From CAZNKU01 sp045545235 (GTDB lineage: Bacteria; Bacillota; Clostridia; Monoglobales; Firm-18), in contig JAZQAN010000025.1 in NCBI GenBank assembly GCA_045545235.1, positions 1-64,000 of the forward strand: a stretch of 64,000 nucleotides of DNA. The letters run 5' to 3'. Positions 51,462 to 59,939 of this stretch are shown piece by piece. How positions within the stretch are numbered: the stretch's first letter is position 1; each line of letters opens with the position of its first letter. The notes under the pieces were generated by a model. It had not been told where the DNA came from and ran no database searches. It was given only the letters and a program-made list of their open reading frames with translations. The translations under genes were made by a program, and so were the position numbers.

Positions 51462-52892
51462 ATGGAATTATTAAGCAGATTATCGTTTTTCTTAAATACG
51501 ATTTTCGGAAAAATCAATGATGCTCTTTATGGATATATCCTGATTATTTTGCTTGTTGTGGGTGGTATTTACTTTACCGTTCGTACAAAGGGTGCACAGT
51601 TCAGATTGCTTGGTGAACAGTTTCGTGCAGTAACTGAAAAGCCGGAGGATAAAAAATCAGTTTCTTCATTCCAGGCACTTATGGTTTCTACTGCTTCACG
51701 TGTGGGAACAGGTAATATTATCGGTGTTTCTTCAGCTATTTGCCTTGGTGGATTCGGTTCGGTTTTCTGGATGTGGATAATAGCACTTTTAGGTGGGGCT
51801 TCTGCATTTGTTGAAAGTACATTGGCACAGATTTTCAAAAAGAAAGGTTCAGACGGTAATTTTTACGGTGGTCCTGCTTATTACATTGAATCGGCGTTAA
51901 AATCACGTCCTCTTGCAGTAATCTTTTCTGTTTGTCTTATATTCACATACGGCGTAGGTTTTAATATGCTTGCATCATATAACCTGCAGTCAACATTTGC
52001 GGCATACTCATTTTATAACCCTGAGATTACACCATGGATTATAGGTTTAATAATTGCAGTTGCAGTAGGCTACTGTCTGCTTGGTGGCGGAAAGAGAATT
52101 ATAAAGGTTACAAGTACACTTGTTCCTGTTATGGGTATTGCATATGTAATAGTTGCACTTGTAATTATTATACTTAACATTACATCTCTTCCTGCAGTTT
52201 TTGGACGTATATTTGCTGAAGCTTTTGATTTTAAAGCAATTTTCGGTGGTTTTATGGGTTCGTGCATAATGTTTGGTGTAAAAAGAGGTCTTTACAGTAA
52301 TGAGGCGGGTATAGGTTCTGCTCCTAATGCATCTGCATCTGCCGATGTTAAGCATCCTGTTAAACAGGGACTTGTACAGATTTTATCAGTGTTCCTTGAT
52401 ACAATAGTAATATGCAGTGCTACTGCGTTTATGTGTATGTGTTCCGGAATAGAACCCTCATCAGCTCTTGAAGGTGCACCTTATGTTCAGCAGTCACTTT
52501 ATCAGACTTTGGGTGTATTTGGTCCTGTATTTATTACAGTGGCAATGATTCTTTTTGCATTTACTACTCTTGTTGGTAATCTTTACTATGTTGACCAGGG
52601 TATTTTCTATATGAGGGGTAGTGTACCCGGAAAAGCATTCAAGGCTGTTTACTATATTATAGCTTCACTTCTTGTATTTTTAGGTGCAGGTCTTAATGCA
52701 GGTATGCTATGGTCAATTGCCGACATCGCAATGGGCGCTATGGCTATTATAAACATTCCTGTTATGTTTGTAATTGGCAAATATGCTTTCAAAGCACTTG
52801 CTGATTACGAGAAACAACGTAAGCAGGGTATAGAACCTGTATTTAAAGCAAAAGATATAGGTCTTGAGGATAAAACAGAATACTGGCATTAA
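51462..52892 (+). CDS. Alanine/glycine:cation symporter (AGCS family)
   Basis: AGCS proteins import alanine or glycine with Na+ or H+. The 476-residue protein has about eleven helices. The family signatures are VSTASRVGTGNIIGVSSAI and FGSVFWMWIIALLGGASAF, then NEAGIGSAPNASASADVKHP. I chose ATG 51462, 9 nt after AAAGGAAG. No riboswitch fits in the short leader. Confidence 0.92.
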   Translation: MELLSRLSFFLNTIFGKINDALYGYILIILLVVGGIYFTVRTKGAQFRLLGEQFRAVTEKPEDKKSVSSFQALMVSTASRVGTGNIIGVSSAICLGGFGSVFWMWIIALLGGASAFVESTLAQIFKKKGSDGNFYGGPAYYIESALKSRPLAVIFSVCLIFTYGVGFNMLASYNLQSTFAAYSFYNPEITPWIIGLIIAVAVGYCLLGGGKRIIKVTSTLVPVMGIAYVIVALVIIILNITSLPAVFGRIFAEAFDFKAIFGGFMGSCIMFGVKRGLYSNEAGIGSAPNASASADVKHPVKQGLVQILSVFLDTIVICSATAFMCMCSGIEPSSALEGAPYVQQSLYQTLGVFGPVFITVAMILFAFTTLVGNLYYVDQGIFYMRGSVPGKAFKAVYYIIASLLVFLGAGLNAGMLWSIADIAMGAMAIINIPVMFVIGKYAFKALADYEKQRKQGIEPVFKAKDIGLEDKTEYWH

Positions 52893-52900
52893 TAATAAGG

Positions 52901-52941
52901 CGTACAACAAATTGAGTCCATTTTGTTGTACGTCATTTTTT
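52901..52941 (+). terminator. Intrinsic terminator after the symporter gene
   Basis: CGTACAACAAA and TTTGTTGTACG pair, followed by TCATTTTTT. Confidence 0.75.
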
Positions 52942-52949
52942 AAAATATA

Positions 52950-52978
52950 TTGCTTTTGCGGATATATGGGTGTAGAAT
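52950..52978 (+). promoter_or_regulatory. Putative promoter of the PHP gene
   Basis: TTGCTT (52950-52955), a 17-nt spacer and TAGAAT (52973-52978). Confidence 0.45.
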
Positions 52979-53010
52979 GGAATAATAAAATGAATATGGG
53001 AGTGTGTAAG

Positions 53011-54015
53011 ATGAAAAAGTATCTTTTACCGGAAGAAGGTAATTTTTATAAAGCAAACCTGCATTGTCATTCAACGGTTTCCGACGGAAAGTGGACAGTG
53101 GAGAAAATAAAGAAAAATTATATGGAAAAGGGATACAGTATAATTGCATATACCGATCACGATGTACTTATTCCGCACTATGAGCTCAATGACGAAAACT
53201 TTTTGGCTTTGAATGGTGTTGAGTTTGAATTTGATGAAGGTGGAAAATGGGGAAAGCAATATAAAAACTGCCATTTTTGTGCCATAGCACTTGAGCCTGA
53301 TAACATTACCCAGCCTTGTTGGCACAGAGAAAAATATCAGTTTTCCAATGCAGTAAATTACAGAGATAAAGTTAAGTTTGATAATTCCGAGCCTGATTGG
53401 GAACGTGAGTATTCTCCTGAATGCATAAGCAAAATGATGAAAAATTGCAGAGAAAAAGGTTTTTTTGTTACATACAATCACCCTACATGGTCTAATGAAA
53501 GTTACTATGACTATATGGGTTACAACGGTATGCATGCAATGGAGGTTTGCAATTACAGTTGTGTAGATGCGGGCTTTGATGACCATAATTCCAAGGAATA
53601 TGATGAAATGTTAAAGGGAGGTAAGCGCATTTACTGCATAGCAACCGACGATAACCACAACGGCCGTGCGGATTCATTTGGCGGATTTACCGTGATTAAG
53701 GCTGAAAAGCTTGAATACAGGGCAGTTACCGACGCACTTATAAATGGTAATTTCTATGCATCCGAGGGACCTGTTATAAATGAACTTTGGTTTGAAGACG
53801 GTAAAGTGTATATTAAATTTAATCCTGCCCGTAAGGCATTTATCACAAAGGGTGTGCGTGGGGCAAAAATAGCAAAGGCAGAGGACGGCGGACTTATAAA
53901 CGAGGCTGTTTTTGATGTGGAGGAAGATGATATTTACTTCCGCATTACCGTTGAAACACCTGACGGAAAAAGGGCATATACAAATGCTTATTTTACTGAT
54001 GAACTTTATAAATAA
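53011..54015 (+). CDS. PHP-domain metallophosphoesterase
   Basis: The 334-residue protein has the PHP metal motifs: NLHCHSTVSDGKW (H18, H20), YTDHDVLIPHYEL, LNGVEFEFD, YNHPTWSNESYYDY and ATDDNHNGRADSFGGF. PHP proteins hydrolyse phosphate esters such as histidinol phosphate or nucleotides. A beta-rich C-terminal domain (from about 245) is as in longer clostridial relatives. I chose ATG 53011 with GGGAG upstream; the earlier part of the reading frame covers the terminator and promoter. The 3' end overlaps a glycyl-radical-enzyme remnant. Confidence 0.82.
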   Translation: MKKYLLPEEGNFYKANLHCHSTVSDGKWTVEKIKKNYMEKGYSIIAYTDHDVLIPHYELNDENFLALNGVEFEFDEGGKWGKQYKNCHFCAIALEPDNITQPCWHREKYQFSNAVNYRDKVKFDNSEPDWEREYSPECISKMMKNCREKGFFVTYNHPTWSNESYYDYMGYNGMHAMEVCNYSCVDAGFDDHNSKEYDEMLKGGKRIYCIATDDNHNGRADSFGGFTVIKAEKLEYRAVTDALINGNFYASEGPVINELWFEDGKVYIKFNPARKAFITKGVRGAKIAKAEDGGLINEAVFDVEEDDIYFRITVETPDGKRAYTNAYFTDELYK

Positions 54016-54133
54016 GAAAAATCCTGAAAAATATCCCAATCTTATTGTGCGTGTCTGGGGTTGGAGCGGATATTTTAATGAGCTTGATATGGCATATCAG
54101 GATCATATAATAAGCCGAACAGAATATAAATAA
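53999..54133 (+). pseudogene. C-terminal remnant of a glycyl radical enzyme
   Basis: The frame from 53999 to 54133 encodes about 44 residues. It contains NPEKYPNLIVRVWGWSGYF, then NELDMAYQDHIISRTEYK and a stop. RVWGWSGYF is the glycyl-radical loop of the pyruvate formate-lyase/dehydratase superfamily, and the length to the C-terminus is normal for these enzymes. The rest of the enzyme (about 700 residues) is absent; the PHP gene lies where it should be. Similarity seems to begin at about 54010. No good ribosome site precedes the ATG at 53999, so it is probably not translated alone. Confidence 0.7.
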
Positions 54134-54141
54134 AAAAATGC

Positions 54142-54178
54142 AATTCAGGGAAAACCGTTTTTTTGGTTTCCCTGAATT
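54142..54178. terminator. Bidirectional terminator
   Basis: AATTCAGGGAAAACC and GGTTTCCCTGAATT form a stem with a G-T7 loop between converging features. It is the natural 3' terminator of the lost glycyl radical enzyme. Confidence 0.75.
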
Positions 54179-54198
54179 TAATTTATTAAAAACTTATG

Positions 54199-54423
54199 TT
54201 ACACACTATGCACACTGCAATCCACATTGTGCTTTTTATATATGTCGATAATTCCTTTTACGGTGTCCGAATCCGATAAATTTTTATCCGCAATTACTTT
54301 CCATATTTCATAAAGCATAACCATTGAGGTTGCTTCCGTCCAATCTTTAAGGTTGGCAAATGCTTCTTCGACCTTTTTTCGAACAACATCAGATAATGTG
54401 TCTGCCAACAATCGTATTTTATG
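54199..54423 (-). CDS. Small protein of unknown function, perhaps frameshifted at its 5' end
   Basis: The frame encodes about 70 helical residues (LSDVVRKKVEEAFANLKDW, ATSMVMLYEIWKVIADKN). I recognise no family. Its only in-frame starts are TTG codons (about 54411-54416) with poor ribosome spacing. A nearby ATG reading MNKMDIK with a good GGAG site is in another frame. One extra A in the AAAA run near 54419 would join them, giving MDIKIRLLADTLSD. So either a TTG start or a one-base deletion is possible. Confidence 0.5.
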   Translation of the reverse strand, partial: HKIRLLADTLSDVVRKKVEEAFANLKDWTEATSMVMLYEIWKVIADKNLSDSDTVKGIIDIYKKHNVDCSVHSV

Positions 54424-54561
54424 TCCATTTTATTCATCTCCGTTTTATTTTTTAAATATTATAACATTTAAAATGTAAAATTACAATATAATTTTCTGTT
54501 ATATTATAAATTTGAAATTTAAAATATAATATATTTAATAAATATAGAAAAGGTGAGTAAA

Positions 54562-54741
54562 ATGTCATTTAATCCTAAACCAACCAAACAAAAAGTAAAA
54601 GCAGGATATAAAACATTGTATATAACAGATGAGTTGGCGGAAAAATTAAACAAGCTTGCAAAAGAATATGATACAAGTTTTAACAATGTTGTAATAAGCA
54701 TTATTGAGGATTTTTTTAACAAAGAAGAAAATAAAAGATAA
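54562..54741 (+). CDS. Small ribbon-helix-helix-like protein
   Basis: The 59-residue protein has a basic N-terminus, a short strand (TLYITDELAEKLNKL) and two helices ending in SIIEDFF, as in Arc/MetJ-type ribbon-helix-helix DNA-binding proteins. It could be a regulator or antitoxin, but no clear toxin lies next to it. The 54199 gene is divergent, on the other side of a roughly 140-bp gap. The ATG at 54562 has AAAGGTGAG upstream. Confidence 0.6.
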   Translation: MSFNPKPTKQKVKAGYKTLYITDELAEKLNKLAKEYDTSFNNVVISIIEDFFNKEENKR

Positions 54742-54743
54742 AA

Positions 54744-54777
54744 GGCTCCCGAGGAATAATCCTTGGGAGCTACTTTT
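54744..54777. terminator. Bidirectional terminator
   Basis: GGCTCCCGAGG-AATAAT-CCTTGGGAGCT is flanked by A-rich and T-rich runs, between converging genes. Confidence 0.8.
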
Positions 54778-54780
54778 ATT

Positions 54781-57700
54781 TTATCTACTGATAACCTCAA
54801 TTGTAGGTGATGTAAGAATACCTGTTGGCTTTAATGCGTATTCATAAGACCATTCATAGTTTTTGGAATACCAGTGGCTTGGACCTACCCAGTAGTCGTT
54901 GCCGATATTATGAACAGAGCCGAAGGTGTTTGCGCGGTTGCCGAAGGATATAAATTCTATTTTGTGCTTACCTGCGGTTACGTCTGCCTCTAAAATGTAT
55001 GGAGGATAAACAATGTTGCCGACTTCCTTACCGTCAATAACCACCTTTGTTAGAGCACCTCTATAACGGCTTACGCATATTTTAAGTGTACTTTCGGGAA
55101 CGTCAACCTCGGTTTTATAAACTATGTTTCCGCCGTAGAAAGGCATACCCTGTGATGTAATGTCTGAAAATCCTATTGTGTTGGATTTTGGTATAACAGT
55201 CTGCTTGCAGCCCTGAAGTTTCACATCAAAGTCACCAAGAAGGAAGTAGTTTTCAACACTTATACGCTTTGTAATCGGTGTTTTTATTTCTATTTCATTT
55301 ATGCCCTTTAAAAGCTTTTCTACCTTATACTTTTTGATGGATTTATCTACATAGTATCCGCAAGGTGTAAGGTCTATTTCACTGCCGTTAAGTTTTATGG
55401 ACTCTGCTTCTTCACCTGCGATAAATACGTTTTCAATTTCCGTTGTGCTTTCAATGTTGAATTTCAAAGTAACGAAGTGTTCTGCCTTTTCTTCCTCGAT
55501 AACCCAAGGCTGTACATCCTTACCGTCTGCCATTGGAAAGTCCAGGATTTCTCTGCACTTTGTGTCAAGTCGCAAAATTTCCTCATCAGCCTTCCACTCA
55601 CCGTCATCAAGTTTATATTTTCCCATATCTAAAAGTACCACGTTTTCTTCCGTACGTTCATATTCCACAGGTGCGTGGAAACGGATGTTATCCGCTAAAT
55701 CGCTCATTGTTGTGGCAATGTAAACCTTGCTTTTTATACGTTCCTCATCCTCGGCGTATTCATCAAATAAGTACGAGCCTTTGCCTTCTGTAAGTTGGAT
55801 AAGAAGGCTGTCGAAGTCGTAAACGGTTTTGTAAATATATGTTTTACCGCCCTTTATTTCAAAGTTGATGTCCTCAACTGTTCCCTCAACAGTGTTGTAA
55901 AGTTTCGGTATATATTCACCGTCAAAGGTTATTGTAAGTTTTTCAGCCTTTGCCCTGTCAACATCATTACGGCTGTATTTATGATGAGCGAGGAAGAACC
56001 ACTTAACATCTCCGTCCTGACGCAAACCGTGCAAATATCCCGTGGCTGTTTTACCGTCGCTGTTCACAATTTTAGCTGTGCGTTCTTCTTCCAGTGCATT
56101 CAAAATTGAAAGTTTGTCATATTCAACAACAACAGACTTTTCGTAAAGTGCCTTGACCTCATCGGTTGGTACAGCGTCAATGTGTGTGGGACATTCCCCT
56201 GCGAAGATGAGCTTTCCGCCTTTTTCGGAAAATTCTTTCAGTAAGTTAAAGGTGGTTCGGCGTATTGTTTTGCAACCGGGTACAATTACTGTACCATAGT
56301 TCATTTCAACTACATTAAGTTTATCTGTTACACCCTTGCACTGTGTGGGTAGTAGTGATTCGCTGATGAAGTTATATTCCACTATGCCGTCTGCAAGCCA
56401 TGTTGCAATATCTATAAAGTTTTTATCAAGGGTGTGGCGTATGTCGGAGCCTGTGTCCTGTGGACCGTAGTATAGCCAGAAGCTTTCAATGGGGTGGATT
56501 ACACCTACATTTACAAGAGGCTTTCCGCGTGTTAAAACTGTGTTTAGTCTTGCAAAGTGGTCTTCTACATACTTGTATTCCTTGTACCACGGTGCCTGAT
56601 AGTTTATAGATGCCGGGTAGTCACGCTTTGCAGAGCCTTTCATAGACACCCATGAAAGATGGGGAACTCGTACGGTAATGCCCAAAGCCGCCTGCCAGTC
56701 ACCCTGATATTTATGACCTCTGAAGTCAAAGTCCCAGTTTGTTACGCCGTAAAGCTCCGAAAGTACCGCTTCCTTTCCGTACTGATGTGCTGCGGATTGT
56801 GCCTGTTTTGCCGTTGTAATTTCAAGATGGTTGCAAAGTAAATCTATTCCCGGTATACCAAACCATTCGTACCCACGCATAGCTTCACCAAGAGCGTGTG
56901 TCTGTGACTCAAGGGTAGGTTCTTCCATCATATGACCTGTCAGTGCTATTCCGTGTTGGTTGCACCATTGTCCGCATTGCTTTGCAAATGCATCTGTAAA
57001 CCGCTGACAGATGTGGTCGTGGAAACGATAACGTGCGACGGAAATTTTGCCGTCGGATAAATCCCAGAATATTTCAGGGATTTTAGAAATTATGCCCTCG
57101 CCATATTCTTTAATATATGTATCTTCAAAATCTGTTGTCCAGGGCATTATTGCATCCTCGTGACCTTTTGCAAATCTAAGACTTTCCTTGCGTGTAAACT
57201 GTGGCTCGTCTGTAAAGATTGCGGGTACACTTTTGTCAAAGCTTTCACCTATTGCATCGTTGTATGCTTCATATGTAATATCTATGAATTTTTGTATTGC
57301 CTCGTTTGACAGGGTGTCTGCATAAGCCTGACCGTTGTACCAGCCTGTTGCTTCAGCTGTTGCAACATAAGCATATCTTTTAATGCCCTTTGCGATATCA
57401 TTTTCCCCTATCATTTTATATGATTTTAAAAGGCCCTTTTCGTCAAGTTCCGCATCAAACACCGCTAAAAGATATGGCAAGCCTTCTTTTATTGCCTTAT
57501 CTTTAGAATAAAACTCAACGGGCTTTTCGGAAAACACAAGCATTTTTTGTCTTAATGACTTGTCCTTTGTTACATAACCGCCTGCGGCACCTGAAGGCCA
57601 TCTGTCTTCGTCATAAAGCCATGCAAGCATATCTTCCTTTTCAGCCTTATCACGGCAGGCTTTAACAAGGTCCATAAATTCTTCGCTTAAATATTTTGTA

Positions 57701-57891
57701 GCCATACCTGAACGGGAGTGCATATGAAAACCGCCAAAGCCCATTTCTTTTAAAACTTCTATTTGTCTTTCAAGCTCTTCTTTTTCAAGTTTGCAGTTCC
57801 ACGCCCAGAAGGGAGTGCCTCTGTATTCACTCGTGGGATTTTTGTAAAGTTCCATATCAAGCTTTGGGGTATTATTTTTCTTGTATAACAT
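54781..57891 (-). CDS. GH106-like glycoside hydrolase (alpha-L-rhamnosidase family)
   Basis: The 1036-residue protein has the GH106-type N-terminal barrel: PTSEYRGTPFWAWNCKL, MGFGGFHMHSRSG and LYDEDRWPSGAAGG. Next come FTDEPQFT, GHMMEEPTLESQ, LSELYGVTNWDFDFRGHKYQGDWQ and beta domains at the C-terminus (YTVEVDVPEST-like, DYWVGPSHWYSKNYEWSYEY). No signal peptide, so it acts inside the cell on imported oligosaccharide. Known members remove alpha-L-rhamnose from rhamnogalacturonan, but this PF17132-type family is broad. It is closely related to the enzyme at 59940 and divergent from the AraC gene. Confidence 0.8.
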   Translation of the reverse strand: MLYKKNNTPKLDMELYKNPTSEYRGTPFWAWNCKLEKEELERQIEVLKEMGFGGFHMHSRSGMATKYLSEEFMDLVKACRDKAEKEDMLAWLYDEDRWPSGAAGGYVTKDKSLRQKMLVFSEKPVEFYSKDKAIKEGLPYLLAVFDAELDEKGLLKSYKMIGENDIAKGIKRYAYVATAEATGWYNGQAYADTLSNEAIQKFIDITYEAYNDAIGESFDKSVPAIFTDEPQFTRKESLRFAKGHEDAIMPWTTDFEDTYIKEYGEGIISKIPEIFWDLSDGKISVARYRFHDHICQRFTDAFAKQCGQWCNQHGIALTGHMMEEPTLESQTHALGEAMRGYEWFGIPGIDLLCNHLEITTAKQAQSAAHQYGKEAVLSELYGVTNWDFDFRGHKYQGDWQAALGITVRVPHLSWVSMKGSAKRDYPASINYQAPWYKEYKYVEDHFARLNTVLTRGKPLVNVGVIHPIESFWLYYGPQDTGSDIRHTLDKNFIDIATWLADGIVEYNFISESLLPTQCKGVTDKLNVVEMNYGTVIVPGCKTIRRTTFNLLKEFSEKGGKLIFAGECPTHIDAVPTDEVKALYEKSVVVEYDKLSILNALEEERTAKIVNSDGKTATGYLHGLRQDGDVKWFFLAHHKYSRNDVDRAKAEKLTITFDGEYIPKLYNTVEGTVEDINFEIKGGKTYIYKTVYDFDSLLIQLTEGKGSYLFDEYAEDEERIKSKVYIATTMSDLADNIRFHAPVEYERTEENVVLLDMGKYKLDDGEWKADEEILRLDTKCREILDFPMADGKDVQPWVIEEEKAEHFVTLKFNIESTTEIENVFIAGEEAESIKLNGSEIDLTPCGYYVDKSIKKYKVEKLLKGINEIEIKTPITKRISVENYFLLGDFDVKLQGCKQTVIPKSNTIGFSDITSQGMPFYGGNIVYKTEVDVPESTLKICVSRYRGALTKVVIDGKEVGNIVYPPYILEADVTAGKHKIEFISFGNRANTFGSVHNIGNDYWVGPSHWYSKNYEWSYEYALKPTGILTSPTIEVISR

Positions 57892-57981
57892 AAAATCGAC
57901 CTCCTTATTGACTTTATTATAAAATTATTGTAAGATAAAATCAATCAGTTATTTTTACTAAAATATAGGGGTATTTTTACA

Positions 57982-58818
57982 ATGAAAGTAATGAACTATT
58001 TAAGTGAGAAAAATCTGGATATACATATATGTAAAACATCAAGTGCTTATCCCCATCAGCACAGTTTTTTTGAACTTGCATATGTACTTTCGGGCAGTGC
58101 CGTCCATTGGCTTGATGGTCAGGAAAGAGTAATTTCAAAAGGAGACTATATGATTATTGATTATGATGCAAATCATAATTATGTAAAAAACGGAGAAGAT
58201 TTTGAACTTATAAACTGCCTTTTTTTGTCTGAATTAATTGATAAAACCCTGAAAAACAGACGTAATTTTAATGATATAGTTAACAACTATATGATAAAAC
58301 TTAATAATTCTGTTGTAAACATAAGCCCTGCGAACAGCATATTCAGTGATGATGACGGCTATGTTGGCGAGCTATTAAAGCGCTGCCTTTGGGAATTTGA
58401 TAATAAGCAGGCAGGGTATGAGGAAATTATACGGTCAAAGCTTATAGAAATTATAATTTTAACTATGAGAAAAAATGAAAATTCACACCCGGTAAGTCTT
58501 GACCCGGTGTGTGAATTTATTATAAAATATACTTCGGAAAATATGCTGCAAAGGGATATTTTAAAAAGCATAAGTGAAGAACTTAATTACAGCACTTCTT
58601 ATCTTAGCCGCAGGTTTAAGAAGAATATGGAAATATCCTTTTCGGAATATGTGCAGAAGCTTCGTATTGAACAGAGTATGTGCCTTCTTGGAAATACAGA
58701 TAAAAAGATTACCGAAATAGCTACAATTTGCGGATATTCGGATATGAAATTTTTCAATTCAATATTTAAAAAGAACGTTGGTATGACACCACGACAATTC
58801 AGAAAAGAATTTAAATAA
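57982..58818 (+). CDS. AraC-family transcriptional regulator of the GH106 cluster
   Basis: The 278-residue protein has a cupin sensor domain (SSAYPHQHSFFELAYVLSG near 20) and the AraC helices ILKSISEELNYSTSYLSRRFKKN and ITEIATICGYSDMKFFNSIFKKN. It lies between two GH106-like genes and heads the plus-strand set with the metallophosphoesterase, second GH106 and MFS gene. It likely controls both directions, in response to rhamnose or a rhamnogalacturonan product (inferred). No strong ribosome site is seen before ATG 57982; a weak GGGG lies upstream. Confidence 0.8.
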   Translation: MKVMNYLSEKNLDIHICKTSSAYPHQHSFFELAYVLSGSAVHWLDGQERVISKGDYMIIDYDANHNYVKNGEDFELINCLFLSELIDKTLKNRRNFNDIVNNYMIKLNNSVVNISPANSIFSDDDGYVGELLKRCLWEFDNKQAGYEEIIRSKLIEIIILTMRKNENSHPVSLDPVCEFIIKYTSENMLQRDILKSISEELNYSTSYLSRRFKKNMEISFSEYVQKLRIEQSMCLLGNTDKKITEIATICGYSDMKFFNSIFKKNVGMTPRQFRKEFK

Positions 58819-58830
58819 GGGGGATTTATT

Positions 58831-59928
58831 ATGAATAAAGACATTTTACACAATCCAACCGTATGCCCTGTAAGGGATACATATCAGATTATGGTACCTG
58901 TAGGCTGTGAAATATTTTTGTCTGTTAAAATAGGAGAAAATGAATATTTCAGTCATGTAAACGGCATACGTGTATCAACAGCACCTATACAGAGAATTAC
59001 TGTGCCTATGGATGAACTTGACAAGGCAAAAAAATATACTCTTGTTTGCCGTAAGGTTATAAACAGAAAGCCCTATTTTACAGAAACGGAAGATGCTTAC
59101 GAAATTGAATACAACTTCCGCCCTGTTGAAAAAACTTCGGGTATTGAAATATACCATATTGCAGATGTTCACGGATGGGCAGATAATGCAATAGCTGCCG
59201 CACAACTTTTAAAGAAAGATTATGATGTTCTTATTATAAATGGTGATATAGCGAATTATTCTGATACAGTTGAAGATTTGATGGTAGCATATAAAATTGC
59301 ATCAGCAATTACCAAAGGAGAATACCCTTGCATAATTTCACGAGGTAACCACGACCTTCGCGGTAATTATGCGGAAAAGCTTGCTGACTTTATGCCGGGT
59401 GATAACGGAAAGTCGTACTACACCTTCCGTCTTGGATGTATGTGGTGTATACTTACCGATACCGGTGAGGATAAAAATGACAGCAGTATTGAATACGGAC
59501 ACTCCATAGCCTGCCATCAGTTCAGAAGAGAAGAAACAAAGATGATAGAAGATGCAATCAAAAATGAAGAGTACAAAGCAGAAGGTATAAAGTATCGCTT
59601 TATTATATCCCATGTGCCTTTTACAACACCAAAAAAAGAACCTTTCAACATAGAACAGGATTTGTTTAAGAAATGGTCACAACTGCTAAGAGATAATGTG
59701 GCACCACAGCTTATGCTTTGCGGGCACGAACATAAAACTTACATAAGCTATCCGGGGGATGAACATGATGTGTTGGGACATCCTTGTACCGTGGTTATAG
59801 GTTCTGATGTAAATTATGAGGGCGAGTACTACACAGGTATGGGTATTACAATCAATGAAGATTATGCAGACGTTGTGTTTAATTCAAATCACGAAATTTT
59901 AGAAGAACAAAAAGCTTTGTATAAATAA
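58831..59928 (+). CDS. Metallophosphoesterase
   Basis: The 365-residue protein has an N-terminal beta-sandwich-like domain (about 1-100) and a calcineurin-type phosphoesterase domain with all metal motifs: HIADVHGWAD, NGDIANY, SRGNHDLRG, ISHVPF and CGHEHKTY. It hydrolyses a phosphate ester or phosphodiester; the substrate is unknown. It lies 12 bp from the AraC gene and 11 bp from the second GH106 gene, so it belongs to this sugar operon. AAGGGGG precedes the ATG. Confidence 0.85.
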   Translation: MNKDILHNPTVCPVRDTYQIMVPVGCEIFLSVKIGENEYFSHVNGIRVSTAPIQRITVPMDELDKAKKYTLVCRKVINRKPYFTETEDAYEIEYNFRPVEKTSGIEIYHIADVHGWADNAIAAAQLLKKDYDVLIINGDIANYSDTVEDLMVAYKIASAITKGEYPCIISRGNHDLRGNYAEKLADFMPGDNGKSYYTFRLGCMWCILTDTGEDKNDSSIEYGHSIACHQFRREETKMIEDAIKNEEYKAEGIKYRFIISHVPFTTPKKEPFNIEQDLFKKWSQLLRDNVAPQLMLCGHEHKTYISYPGDEHDVLGHPCTVVIGSDVNYEGEYYTGMGITINEDYADVVFNSNHEILEEQKALYK

Positions 59929-59939
59929 GGAGTAAAGGT

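Noticed and set aside
53912..53998. The upstream part of the frame that ends in the glycyl-radical tail.
   Set aside because: It lies inside the PHP gene in another frame and shows no similarity to glycyl radical enzymes, so it is read-through noise before the remnant.
54519..54800. A 93-codon minus-strand frame over the ribbon-helix-helix gene and terminator.
   Set aside because: It crosses a terminator stem and lacks a ribosome site; the plus-strand frame looks like a real small protein.
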